Shown here piece after piece: positions 1 to 7,495 of a DNA stretch of 64,000 nucleotides. The DNA comes from Haloarchaeobius sp. HME9146 (GTDB lineage Archaea > Halobacteriota > Halobacteria > Halobacteriales > Natrialbaceae). Each line of letters opens with the position of its first letter. The stretch's first letter is position 1. A program made the position numbers and the translations under genes. The stretch lies in contig NZ_JAODVR010000001.1 in NCBI RefSeq assembly GCF_025399835.1, forward strand, positions 2,666,001 to 2,730,000. The letters run 5' to 3'. The notes under the pieces are model-generated. The model was not told where the DNA came from. It worked only from the letters and a program-made list of their open reading frames with translations, and searched no databases.

Positions 1-219
1 CTTCAGCAGCGCCATGAGGTCGGAGACGTGGTCGAGATGGTGGTGCGTGAGCAGGACCGTCTCGACGCCCTCGTAGCCGACGTTCGTCCGCGCGAGGCGG
101 TGCAACACGCCACTGCCGCAGTCGACCAGCAACGGCTCGTCGTCTTCGAGCAGGATACCGGTCTGGAACCGGTCGCCGGTAGGCATCGCGCTCCCGGTCC
201 CGAGGAAGGTGACTCGCAT
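1..219 (-). CDS. MBL-fold metal-dependent hydrolase (RNase Z-like), N-terminal part, cut by window edge
   Basis: Only the first 73 codons lie in the window; the reading frame is open to base 1. The product starts MRVTFLGTGSAMP and reaches LLTHHHLDHVSD, the HxHxDH zinc motif of the metallo-beta-lactamase fold. The FLGTGSAMPT start and LLVDCGSG segment are typical of the RNase Z/arylsulfatase-like branch. That branch includes tRNA 3'-end endonucleases and other phosphodiesterases, and the missing C-terminal part prevents a finer call. It lies about 50 bases downstream of the HEAT-repeat gene on the same strand, so the two may share a transcript. Confidence 0.85.
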   Translation of the reverse strand, partial: MRVTFLGTGSAMPTGDRFQTGILLEDDEPLLVDCGSGVLHRLARTNVGYEGVETVLLTHHHLDHVSDLMALLK

Positions 220-268
220 GGCTGAGAGCGCGTCGGCCACCGGGAAAGCCCTGACGCTCCGCCGAGCG

Positions 269-1099
269 CTATCGTTCCTCGGTCACGCGCTCGGCGCGCT
301 CGGCGACCGCCGCGACCCGGTCCCTGAGTGGCTCGGGTGCGACACCGCCGTGGGCAGCCGCCGTATCGACCGCATCGAGGATGACCGTGAGCGTGTCCCG
401 CAGGCCCTCACAGCCGGTGACGCTCGCCAGCAGGTCGTCGAGTTCCTCGCCGACGGCGAGGCAGTCGTCGAGGGCGTCAACCCGGACAGCCCGGCGGAAC
501 TGCGCTCCCAGCGCGGCCACGTACAGCGGGAGCAGGTCGTCCACGTCCAGGTCGAGGTCGACCGGCAAGGTGCCGCGGTGTGTTATCCGACCCAGTGCGA
601 GCGCGGCATCCTCTCGCAGGAAGTCGTCGTCGCTCTCCAGTTGCGGGACGAGCCGGTCGGCGACGCGAGCGACCGCCTCGGGCTCCGTTCTCGCGAGTCG
701 GGCCAGCGCCGTGGTCGCCCGACGCCGGCTCGGCAGGTCCGGCGCGTTCGCGACGGTCACCCCGAGCTGGTCGACCGCTATCGCCACCGAGCCCGGATGG
801 TGTTCGGCCAGGCGTGCCAGCACGAGGGTCGCCTGCTGGCGGACGTTGGTCGCACCCGAGGACGCGTAGGGGGCCACGTCGACGATGGTGTGTTCGACCG
901 CGTCGGGTTCCTCGGCGGCGAGTGCAGCCACACCCCGAAGGACCGCCACGCTCCGCTGTGAGTCCGTCTCCAGTGCCTCGACGCAGGCCTCCCACTCGTC
1001 GACGATGGTCGCTCGTGGCACGCGAGCGGTCTCCCCCGCAAGTGCGCTCCACTCCGGACTCGGCGACCGCTCCTCCGGCTCGCCGTTCTCCCCTCCCAT
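269..1099 (-). CDS. HEAT-repeat domain protein
   Basis: About 276 residues, starting MGGENGEPEERSP; in-frame ATGs at 1108 and 1120 are alternative starts. The body consists of repeated helical units such as RQQATLVLARLAEHHPG, RRRATTALARLAR and LREDAALALGRI, the look of HEAT/ARM-type repeats as found in haloarchaeal scaffold proteins. There are no catalytic motifs, no signal peptide and no membrane segment, so a cytoplasmic protein-binding role is inferred. It is divergent from the Lhr helicase gene; the two start codons are about 100 bases apart. Upstream extension of the frame to 1462 overlaps the helicase gene and is not credible. Confidence 0.7.
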   Translation of the reverse strand: MGGENGEPEERSPSPEWSALAGETARVPRATIVDEWEACVEALETDSQRSVAVLRGVAALAAEEPDAVEHTIVDVAPYASSGATNVRQQATLVLARLAEHHPGSVAIAVDQLGVTVANAPDLPSRRRATTALARLARTEPEAVARVADRLVPQLESDDDFLREDAALALGRITHRGTLPVDLDLDVDDLLPLYVAALGAQFRRAVRVDALDDCLAVGEELDDLLASVTGCEGLRDTLTVILDAVDTAAAHGGVAPEPLRDRVAAVAERAERVTEER

Positions 1100-1196
1100 A
1101 CACGACATGACGAGTCCCATAGGCAAATCCGTTCGCCTACCGTGGCGTGCCCCCGAGGGCAAAGGCACTTGCATACGCAACCCCGAGACCCCGCCA

Positions 1197-3953
1197 ATGG
1201 ACGGGAGAGCGCTGCTCGCCGAGACCGAGGGGTTCGAGGGCGACCCGGAGACGGTCCCCCTCGACGACGAGCACGTCCTCGACATGCTGGACCCGGCGGT
1301 CCGCAGCTGGTGGGTCGAGCAGTTCGGCGAGTTCGCCGCCGAGAACGAGGGGTTCTTCACGCCACCCCAGAAGGAGGCCATCCCCCTCATCCACGAGGGC
1401 GAGAACTCCCTCATCTGTTCGCCGACCGGGTCTGGCAAGACGCTGGCGAGCTTCACGGCCATCCTGAACGAACTGTTCGCCCGCGAGCGCGAGCAGGACG
1501 ACGGGCTGGAGAACTCCGTGTACTGCCTCTACGTCTCTCCTCTCAAGTCACTCGCCAACGACATCCACCGGAACCTCACGGAGCCACTGGAGGGAATCCG
1601 CGACATCGCAACCGAGCGCGGGGAGCCAGTCGGCGAGATACGCCACGCCATCCGCCACGGCGACACCGACAGCAACGAGCGCCAGAAGATGCTGAAGGAG
1701 ACGCCGCACATCCTCAATACGACCCCGGAGACGCTGGCCATCCTGCTCGATTCCCCGAAGTTCCGCGAGAAATTACGAACTATCGAGTACGTCGTCGTCG
1801 ACGAGATCCACTCGCTGGCGGCCTCCAAGCGCGGCACCCACCTCTCGGTGTCGCTGGAGCGACTGGAGGCGCTCACGCACGACTCGCCGACGCGAATCGG
1901 CTGTTCGGCGACAATCGAGCCACTGGACCAGGTCGCCGAGTTCCTCGTCGGCCAGGACGACGGCGACCCTCGCGAGTACGAGATCGTCGATACTCGCTTC
2001 GCCCGCGAGTTCGACCTCGAACTCCGGTGTCCCACCGACGACCTCATCGACACACCGGGACAGGTCGTCACCGGCCGGTTCTACGACCAGCTGCACGAAC
2101 TGATACAGGACCACACCAACACCCTCGTCTTCACGAACACGCGCTCGGGAGCCGAACGCGTCCTCCAGCGACTCCGCGAGGACTACCCCGGCTACGACGA
2201 GGAGAACTCCGGCTGCCACCACGGGAGCATGTCGAAGGACGTGCGCGAAGGCATCGAGGGCAAGCTGAAAGACGGCGACCTCGATGTCGTCACCACCTCG
2301 ACCAGCCTCGAGCTGGGTATCGACATGCCCCACGTCGACCTGGTGGTGCAGGTCGGCTCCCCGAAGTCCGTGGCATCGCTGCTCCAGCGCGTCGGCCGGG
2401 CGGGCCACCGCGTCGGCCAGACCGTCACGGGGAGGGTGTTCGCGCTCGACCGCGACGAACTGGTCGAGTGTGCCGTCATGCTCAAGAAAGCCCAAGAGGG
2501 CTTCGTCGACTCGGTCGCGATTCCCGAGAAACCGCAGGACGTGGCCACCCAGCACGTGTACGGGATGGCCATCGCGGAGGTCCGTCCCGAAGAGGAGATT
2601 CTCGACATCCTGCGGTCGGCGTGGCCCTATCGCGAGTACACCGACGAGGACTGGGCCCAGCTCGTCCGGTACCTCACGGCGGACTACGAGGGGCTGGAGG
2701 ACCGCAACGTCTACGCGAAGATCTGGCGCGACGAGAACGACCCGCCCGACGGCGAGTACCACTACGAGGACTTCCCCGTCGGGGAGACCCTGGTGGGCAA
2801 GCGGGGGCGCCTCGCCCGGGTCATCTACATGACCAACATCGGGACTATCCCGGACTCGTTCACCTGCGAGGTGTTCACCCGGGCCGACAACGAGTGGGTC
2901 GGCCAGCTCGACGAGAACTACCTCGACACCCTCGAACCCGGCGACGTGTTCGTCCTCGGCGGGCGCAACTTCGAGTTCCGCTACCGGAGAGGGTCGAAGG
3001 TGTACGTCGACCCAACCAGCGCCGCCCCCACCGTGCCCTCGTGGTATTCGGAACGCCTCCCGCTCTCGTACGACCTCGGGAAGGAACTCGCCAGCTTCCA
3101 GGGCGACCTGCTCGCGAAACACGAACGGGGCGGCGCGGCCGCGGTCCGCCACTGGCTCCGCAACTTCCCCCTCGACGACAACAGCGTCCGGGCCATCGCG
3201 CGGATGTTCGACGAGCAGATTCGATATACGGGCCCGGAGAGCCTGAGTACGGATTCCCGGCTCGCCATCGAGGAGGAGATAGACCGCCAGGAGTACAAGC
3301 GCCAGTACTACGTCCACTCGACGTACGGCCGGCGGTTCAACGACGGCTTCTCGCGGTTGCTCGCCTACCGGTGCGCCCAGGAGACCAACGCGAACGTGGG
3401 CCTGAGCGTCGCCGACAACGGGTTCGTGCTGTCGATGCCCCTGAACCGGAAGGTGGACGTGGTCGGCCTCGTGGAGTCACTCGACGCCACCGAGGTTCGC
3501 GAGCTGCTCCGCCAGAGCCTCGGCGATACGGAACTGCTCCAGCGATACTTCCGCATCAACGCGACCCGCGCCCTGATGATACTCAAGCGGTACAAGGGGT
3601 ACGAGAAGTCGGCGAAACAACAGCAGGTCTCCAGCGAGATGCTGCTCGGGTTCGCCGAGGACCTCGACGACTTCGCGGTCATCGAGGAGACCTACCGGGA
3701 GATACTGGAGGACAAGCTCAACGTCGCGGGCATCGAGGAGGTCGTCCGGGCCATCGAGGCCGGGCAACTCGACGTGACCCACACCCGGGTCGAGTCTCCG
3801 ACGCCCCGGGCGTTCGGGCTGGCGACGCTCATGGCGAGCGACGTGGTGCTGGCCGAGGACGAGAGCGCGGCCTTACAGGAGTTCCACGAGCGGGTCCTCG
3901 ACGAGATCGGGGACGAATCTCTCACGGGGGCAATGGCGGGCGGGGAGGAGTGA
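1197..3953 (+). CDS. lhr: Lhr-type DEAD/DEAH-box ATP-dependent helicase
   Basis: A 918-residue superfamily 2 helicase. Visible motifs in order: FTPPQ (Q-like, about residue 53), Walker A SPTGSGKT (75-82), VVDEIHSL (motif II, about 200), SATI (motif III, about 239), the second RecA domain with HHGSMSK and TSLELGID, and motif VI QRVGRAGH (about 397). The long C-terminal part after motif VI fits the Lhr-core winged-helix and DUF4145-like region. The length matches archaeal Lhr proteins, which unwind DNA or DNA-RNA hybrids and are linked to repair and transcription-coupled processes. The start ATG at 1197 was chosen because upstream extension would overlap the divergent HEAT-repeat gene. Confidence 0.93.
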   Translation: MDGRALLAETEGFEGDPETVPLDDEHVLDMLDPAVRSWWVEQFGEFAAENEGFFTPPQKEAIPLIHEGENSLICSPTGSGKTLASFTAILNELFAREREQDDGLENSVYCLYVSPLKSLANDIHRNLTEPLEGIRDIATERGEPVGEIRHAIRHGDTDSNERQKMLKETPHILNTTPETLAILLDSPKFREKLRTIEYVVVDEIHSLAASKRGTHLSVSLERLEALTHDSPTRIGCSATIEPLDQVAEFLVGQDDGDPREYEIVDTRFAREFDLELRCPTDDLIDTPGQVVTGRFYDQLHELIQDHTNTLVFTNTRSGAERVLQRLREDYPGYDEENSGCHHGSMSKDVREGIEGKLKDGDLDVVTTSTSLELGIDMPHVDLVVQVGSPKSVASLLQRVGRAGHRVGQTVTGRVFALDRDELVECAVMLKKAQEGFVDSVAIPEKPQDVATQHVYGMAIAEVRPEEEILDILRSAWPYREYTDEDWAQLVRYLTADYEGLEDRNVYAKIWRDENDPPDGEYHYEDFPVGETLVGKRGRLARVIYMTNIGTIPDSFTCEVFTRADNEWVGQLDENYLDTLEPGDVFVLGGRNFEFRYRRGSKVYVDPTSAAPTVPSWYSERLPLSYDLGKELASFQGDLLAKHERGGAAAVRHWLRNFPLDDNSVRAIARMFDEQIRYTGPESLSTDSRLAIEEEIDRQEYKRQYYVHSTYGRRFNDGFSRLLAYRCAQETNANVGLSVADNGFVLSMPLNRKVDVVGLVESLDATEVRELLRQSLGDTELLQRYFRINATRALMILKRYKGYEKSAKQQQVSSEMLLGFAEDLDDFAVIEETYREILEDKLNVAGIEEVVRAIEAGQLDVTHTRVESPTPRAFGLATLMASDVVLAEDESAALQEFHERVLDEIGDESLTGAMAGGEE

Positions 3954-3972
3954 GGGTCCGAACCGACACGAC

Positions 3973-4821
3973 CTACATCTGGGTGACGGTCACCTTGATG
4001 ACCTCCGAGACATCCGGGTACTGGTACATGTCGTCGACCTCGTCGATGGTCCGGATGGTTCCCATCTCGTCCGCACCGGTGTCAGGGCCGGACTGGCGCG
4101 GTGCCTGGTCCGCTCCGGCCCCCGGCTCCTGGTTCTGTTCCGTGCCGGCGTCCCACAGCAGGAGCCGGTCGGTCACGTCGCCCGAGATGGGCTGGTCGTC
4201 CTCGAACAGCGACAGACCCGTCGGTTCGAAGGCGTAGAACAGGTCGTTCGACTGGACGAACATGGTCGCCAGCGAGAGGCGCTGCCCGGCGTGGGCCTTC
4301 ACGTCGAAGCTGTACGTCTCGCCGGGGAAGATCGGTGCCGGGCCGTTGGCTCCATCGGGCGTGGTGAAGGTCCCCGTCTTCTCGACGTGGTCCGCGCCGG
4401 CGAGTTCGTCGGCGTAGGTTCCAGGACTCCCGTCCTCGGCGAGGGCTTCGAGGCCCGCGCTCGCGGCAGACCCGGGCGAGAACGCGGTGGCCATGTCGTC
4501 GTGAACCGCCCAGGCCCCGGGCGAGAGCGGGACGGCGACCTCGTCGCCAGCGCCCGTCGTGATGGTCCCGGGTTCGGAGACGTTCTCGACGGTGACGGTG
4601 AAGGTGACGCTCATCATGTCGTCGCCTTCGGTCATCTCGTCACCGCCGTCGGTCATGGTGTCGTCCATCCCGTCGTCCGTCATCTCGTCGTCGGCCATCG
4701 GTTCCTCGTCGGTCGGGCTCCCGCCCGAGTCGCCACCGAGGCAGCCGGCCAGTCCGATTGCGGTCGAACCGGCAGCGATGGTCAGGAAGCGACGGCGCGT
4801 GGAAGTGGGTGCGTCTGACAT
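3973..4821 (-). CDS. Spondin-domain Tat lipoprotein
   Basis: 282 residues. The N-terminus STRRRFLTIAAG...GLAGCLGG carries a twin-arginine signal and a LAGC lipobox, so the protein should be exported folded and lipid-anchored. Residues about 35-70 are an Asp/Met-rich linker (repeats of the type DDxMTDxG). The rest, with VTFTVTVENVS, PLSPGAWAVHD, LSLATMFVQSNDLFYAF and GTEQNQEPG, matches the spondin_N pattern (a beta-sandwich domain named after F-spondin and common in haloarchaeal cell-surface proteins). The substrate or partner is unknown. It converges on the Lhr gene with 19 bases between the stops. Confidence 0.85.
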   Translation of the reverse strand: MSDAPTSTRRRFLTIAAGSTAIGLAGCLGGDSGGSPTDEEPMADDEMTDDGMDDTMTDGGDEMTEGDDMMSVTFTVTVENVSEPGTITTGAGDEVAVPLSPGAWAVHDDMATAFSPGSAASAGLEALAEDGSPGTYADELAGADHVEKTGTFTTPDGANGPAPIFPGETYSFDVKAHAGQRLSLATMFVQSNDLFYAFEPTGLSLFEDDQPISGDVTDRLLLWDAGTEQNQEPGAGADQAPRQSGPDTGADEMGTIRTIDEVDDMYQYPDVSEVIKVTVTQM

Positions 4822-4967
4822 CTGTCTTCATCTGACCGGAAGCAGAGGCCGTAAAAAGCGATTTTTCAAGGTCCGACTCGACTCTCTTCGGAGAGGGTCG
4901 CAAGTCGTTCTAGAATTGGTTCGGAGTTCGGGTCAGTAAGCTGTCCTGACCGGCAGTTTCGGAGCGT

Positions 4968-5480
4968 TCAGACCGCGATCTCGGGGCGCTCGTAGTGGCC
5001 CGTCAGCCGGGCCGAGACGAACCCGAGCAGGAACCCGTACACCAGGTGGGTCACGATGGAGAACACGAAGAACACCACCAGGTCGCTCCCGGTGTACCGC
5101 GTCGCGAACGCCGTGACGAACCCGGTCCAGAGGATGGCCGCGAACACCATCCCCTGTCGCGGTCGGGTCTTCCCCGGCAGGTACGCACCGAGCGTCACGA
5201 ACAGCAGCGGCCATGCGACCGCCCCTGCGCCGAAGAACAGCACGAACCCGAGTGGGACGTTCGAGCCACCGCCCGCGAGCTCTGCCAGCGTGCCGAACAC
5301 GTCCAGGCTCGGCCCGTACACCGCGTTGACCACGACCAGCACCAGCGTCATCAACGTCGTCCCGACGATACCGGCGGCGACGCTCGCCAGGGCAGCCCGC
5401 AACTCGTCTTCCCGTTCCCGCTCGTCGACGGACTCATCGGCGATGGTTTCGTCCTCGACGTCTGAGATGGTACTTCCCAT
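4968..5480 (-). CDS. Small polytopic membrane protein, haloarchaeal (DUF6789-like)
   Basis: 170 residues. An acidic cytoplasmic N-terminus (about residues 1-28) is followed by four hydrophobic segments, starting with SVAAGIVGTTLMTLVLVVVNAVYG and ending with YGFLLGFVSARL. The layout resembles haloarchaeal DUF6789-type proteins, though I recall that family only loosely. No catalytic residues stand out. A TATA-like element (TATTAA, 5503-5508) is about 25 nt before the ATG, so the transcript is probably leaderless. An inverted repeat GGTCAG/CTGACC (4931-4951) follows the stop and could aid termination. Confidence 0.7.
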   Translation of the reverse strand: MGSTISDVEDETIADESVDEREREDELRAALASVAAGIVGTTLMTLVLVVVNAVYGPSLDVFGTLAELAGGGSNVPLGFVLFFGAGAVAWPLLFVTLGAYLPGKTRPRQGMVFAAILWTGFVTAFATRYTGSDLVVFFVFSIVTHLVYGFLLGFVSARLTGHYERPEIAV

Positions 5481-5534
5481 GTGGTACGATATGGCATGGC
5501 AGTATTAAAGAGCCTCGCAAATATCAGAACTGTG

Positions 5535-6386
5535 CTACTTCGTGCGGGTGGTGGAGTCCGGGAGGACCGGAATCGCATCACGGGCAGCCCGTACGATGGC
5601 CGGGAGGGCGAGAATCCCGGCGACCAGCACCGCGTCGTGGACCGCCATCCCCACGATGGAGCCGTCGAAGGTCGCACCGAGTTCACGAAAGGCGACCACG
5701 AACGCGAGGCCGAGTACGGTGATGGCGGCTGCATTCATCCAGGAGGCAGGCACATCGACGCCGGAGAGCACGCGACAGCCGACCACGCCACCGAGACACG
5801 ACCCGAACAACGTGACGGCCAGTTCGCTCGCGCCCGTGACGAGGAGTGCCGGGACGGCCACCACGGCTGCGACGGCGTAGCCGACAATCGGGCGGCCTGC
5901 CCAGGTATTGCGGCCCACGAGGAGGACCAGCCCGCCGATGACGAAGCCGACCAGCACGTCACCGAGGTAGTGGACGCCCAGCACGACACGAGAGAACCCG
6001 ACCGCGAGGCCGACAGTCGCGACGGCCGCAGTCCGCAGTCGGGACTCCAGCCACCCGAACTCGACCGCCATGCCGCCGTAGACGACCGCACCGGCGATGG
6101 CGTGGCCGCTCGGGAACCCGTAGCCGGTGGTCTCGATGAGGCGAACCGATGCCGGTGGCCGCGGCAGTGCGAACGCGCCCTTCAGCAAGACGGTCAGTGA
6201 GAACGCGACGAAGGCGTAGCCGACCAGCTGGGCGGTCGATTCCCGCCGATAGCCCCAGTAGAGCACCGCGAGCAAGAGGGTCAGGACCCCCGGGTCCCCG
6301 AGGTGCGTCACGCCGGCGTACGCGTCGGCGTACTCGGCGGGGAAGGCCTCTCTGATCGCCTCACTCAACCCGACCAATCGAATCAT
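5535..6386 (-). CDS. PAP2-family membrane phosphatase
   Basis: 283 residues with several hydrophobic helices. The three PAP2 phosphatase signatures are present in order: KGAFALPRP (KX6RP), PSGHA (PSGH) and SRVVLGVHYLGD (SRX5HX3D). These residues form the vanadate-type phosphatase site that hydrolyses lipid or polyprenyl phosphates on the outer membrane face. The exact substrate cannot be told from sequence; undecaprenyl/dolichyl diphosphate or phosphatidate-type lipids are possible. The start MIRLVGLSEAI was preferred over an upstream in-frame start at 6416. Confidence 0.9.
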   Translation of the reverse strand: MIRLVGLSEAIREAFPAEYADAYAGVTHLGDPGVLTLLLAVLYWGYRRESTAQLVGYAFVAFSLTVLLKGAFALPRPPASVRLIETTGYGFPSGHAIAGAVVYGGMAVEFGWLESRLRTAAVATVGLAVGFSRVVLGVHYLGDVLVGFVIGGLVLLVGRNTWAGRPIVGYAVAAVVAVPALLVTGASELAVTLFGSCLGGVVGCRVLSGVDVPASWMNAAAITVLGLAFVVAFRELGATFDGSIVGMAVHDAVLVAGILALPAIVRAARDAIPVLPDSTTRTK

Positions 6387-6464
6387 TAACTGTTCTCCGT
6401 CGGCACATTGTTTCAAGCTTTCGTGTCTGGACCCAAGTGGCCTGAAGTCACGGCGACGGCGGTC

Positions 6465-7382
6465 TCAGACCCCTTCGGCATCCTGGAGCCCGACCGCCTC
6501 GACGCTGTACTCCCAGAGCCGTCGCTGGGCGTCCTCGTCACGGGCGACTGGTGCGGCCCGACGCTGGCGGCAATTGTCGAAGTACCCACCTGTCAAGTCT
6601 GCGACCTCGGGCGACGCCGCGAGGAACGTCTGGGTCTCGGCCCCTTCGCGCACCGACTCGACCGGCGCGAACGGGACCCACGCGAGCAGCGACCCGAAGA
6701 ACTGTGCGGGCTTACGAACCGGCATCGGCAGGTCGCGCATGAACCCGGAACCGGGGACGACCCCCGGATGCAGGCAGTTCGCGGTTACCGTGTCTAGCCG
6801 CCGTGCGAGTTCGAACGTGAACAGCACGTTCGCGAGCTTCGAACGAGCATACGCCGAGAACGACGAGTAGTCCTCGAGCGATTCGACCGCGTCGAGGTCC
6901 AGTTTCCCGTTCCGGTGGGCCTCCGAGGAGACGGTGACGACACGGCCGGCCGGGGCCGCACGAAGCGTGGGCATCAACAGGTTCGTCAGGAGGAACGGCG
7001 CGAGGTGGTTCACCGCGAACGTGTACTCGACACCCTCCTCGGTGAGCCGACCCTGTCGGAAGTAGCCGCCCGCGTTGTTCACCAGGACGTCGAGTTCGCC
7101 GGTCGTCGTCTTGACGTCGTCGGCGAGGTCACGGACGTCGGCGAGACTGGCGAAGTCCGCGCGGAAGAACTCCGCGCTGGTCCCCTGCTCCTGCAGGGCG
7201 TGGACCGTTTCGGCTCCGGCACGCCGATCACGCCCGTGGACGAGGACCCGGGCACCGAGGCTTCCGAGCGCCAGCGCGGTCTCCCGGCCGATGCCGGTCG
7301 TCGAACCGGTCACCAGAACGGTCTGGCCCTGCAGGTCGACATCCGCGACACCGGCACCGACGGCCACGCGATTCGTAGCCAT
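6465..7382 (-). CDS. SDR-family NAD(P)-dependent oxidoreductase
   Basis: 305 residues. The Rossmann nucleotide motif VLVTGSTTGIGRE lies near residues 22-34, followed by LDVLVNNAGGYF, the catalytic serine in VVTVSSEAHRNG, and the YxxxK pair in SAYARSKLANV. Basic residues after the second strand (HGRDRR) favour NADP(H). The arrangement and the internal FSAYARSKLAN are closest to retinol dehydrogenase/WWOX-like SDRs, whose haloarchaeal substrates are unknown. The ATG overlaps nothing upstream; the neighbour Dna2-like gene ends about 110 bases away on the same strand. Confidence 0.9.
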   Translation of the reverse strand: MATNRVAVGAGVADVDLQGQTVLVTGSTTGIGRETALALGSLGARVLVHGRDRRAGAETVHALQEQGTSAEFFRADFASLADVRDLADDVKTTTGELDVLVNNAGGYFRQGRLTEEGVEYTFAVNHLAPFLLTNLLMPTLRAAPAGRVVTVSSEAHRNGKLDLDAVESLEDYSSFSAYARSKLANVLFTFELARRLDTVTANCLHPGVVPGSGFMRDLPMPVRKPAQFFGSLLAWVPFAPVESVREGAETQTFLAASPEVADLTGGYFDNCRQRRAAPVARDEDAQRRLWEYSVEAVGLQDAEGV

Positions 7383-7495
7383 AACCCGGGGTATGGGGTG
7401 CGGCCTGATAACGTGTGCCCCTCGAAGAAGGTCTTCCGTGCGAGTCCAGGACGCCTGGAATTACCCTGACGCCCGTCTCACTCCCCGCGAACGCG

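Noticed and set aside
1773-3317. 514-codon minus-strand frame opposite the Lhr helicase
   Set aside because: Antisense shadow of a confirmed helicase gene; the composition is explained by codon bias.
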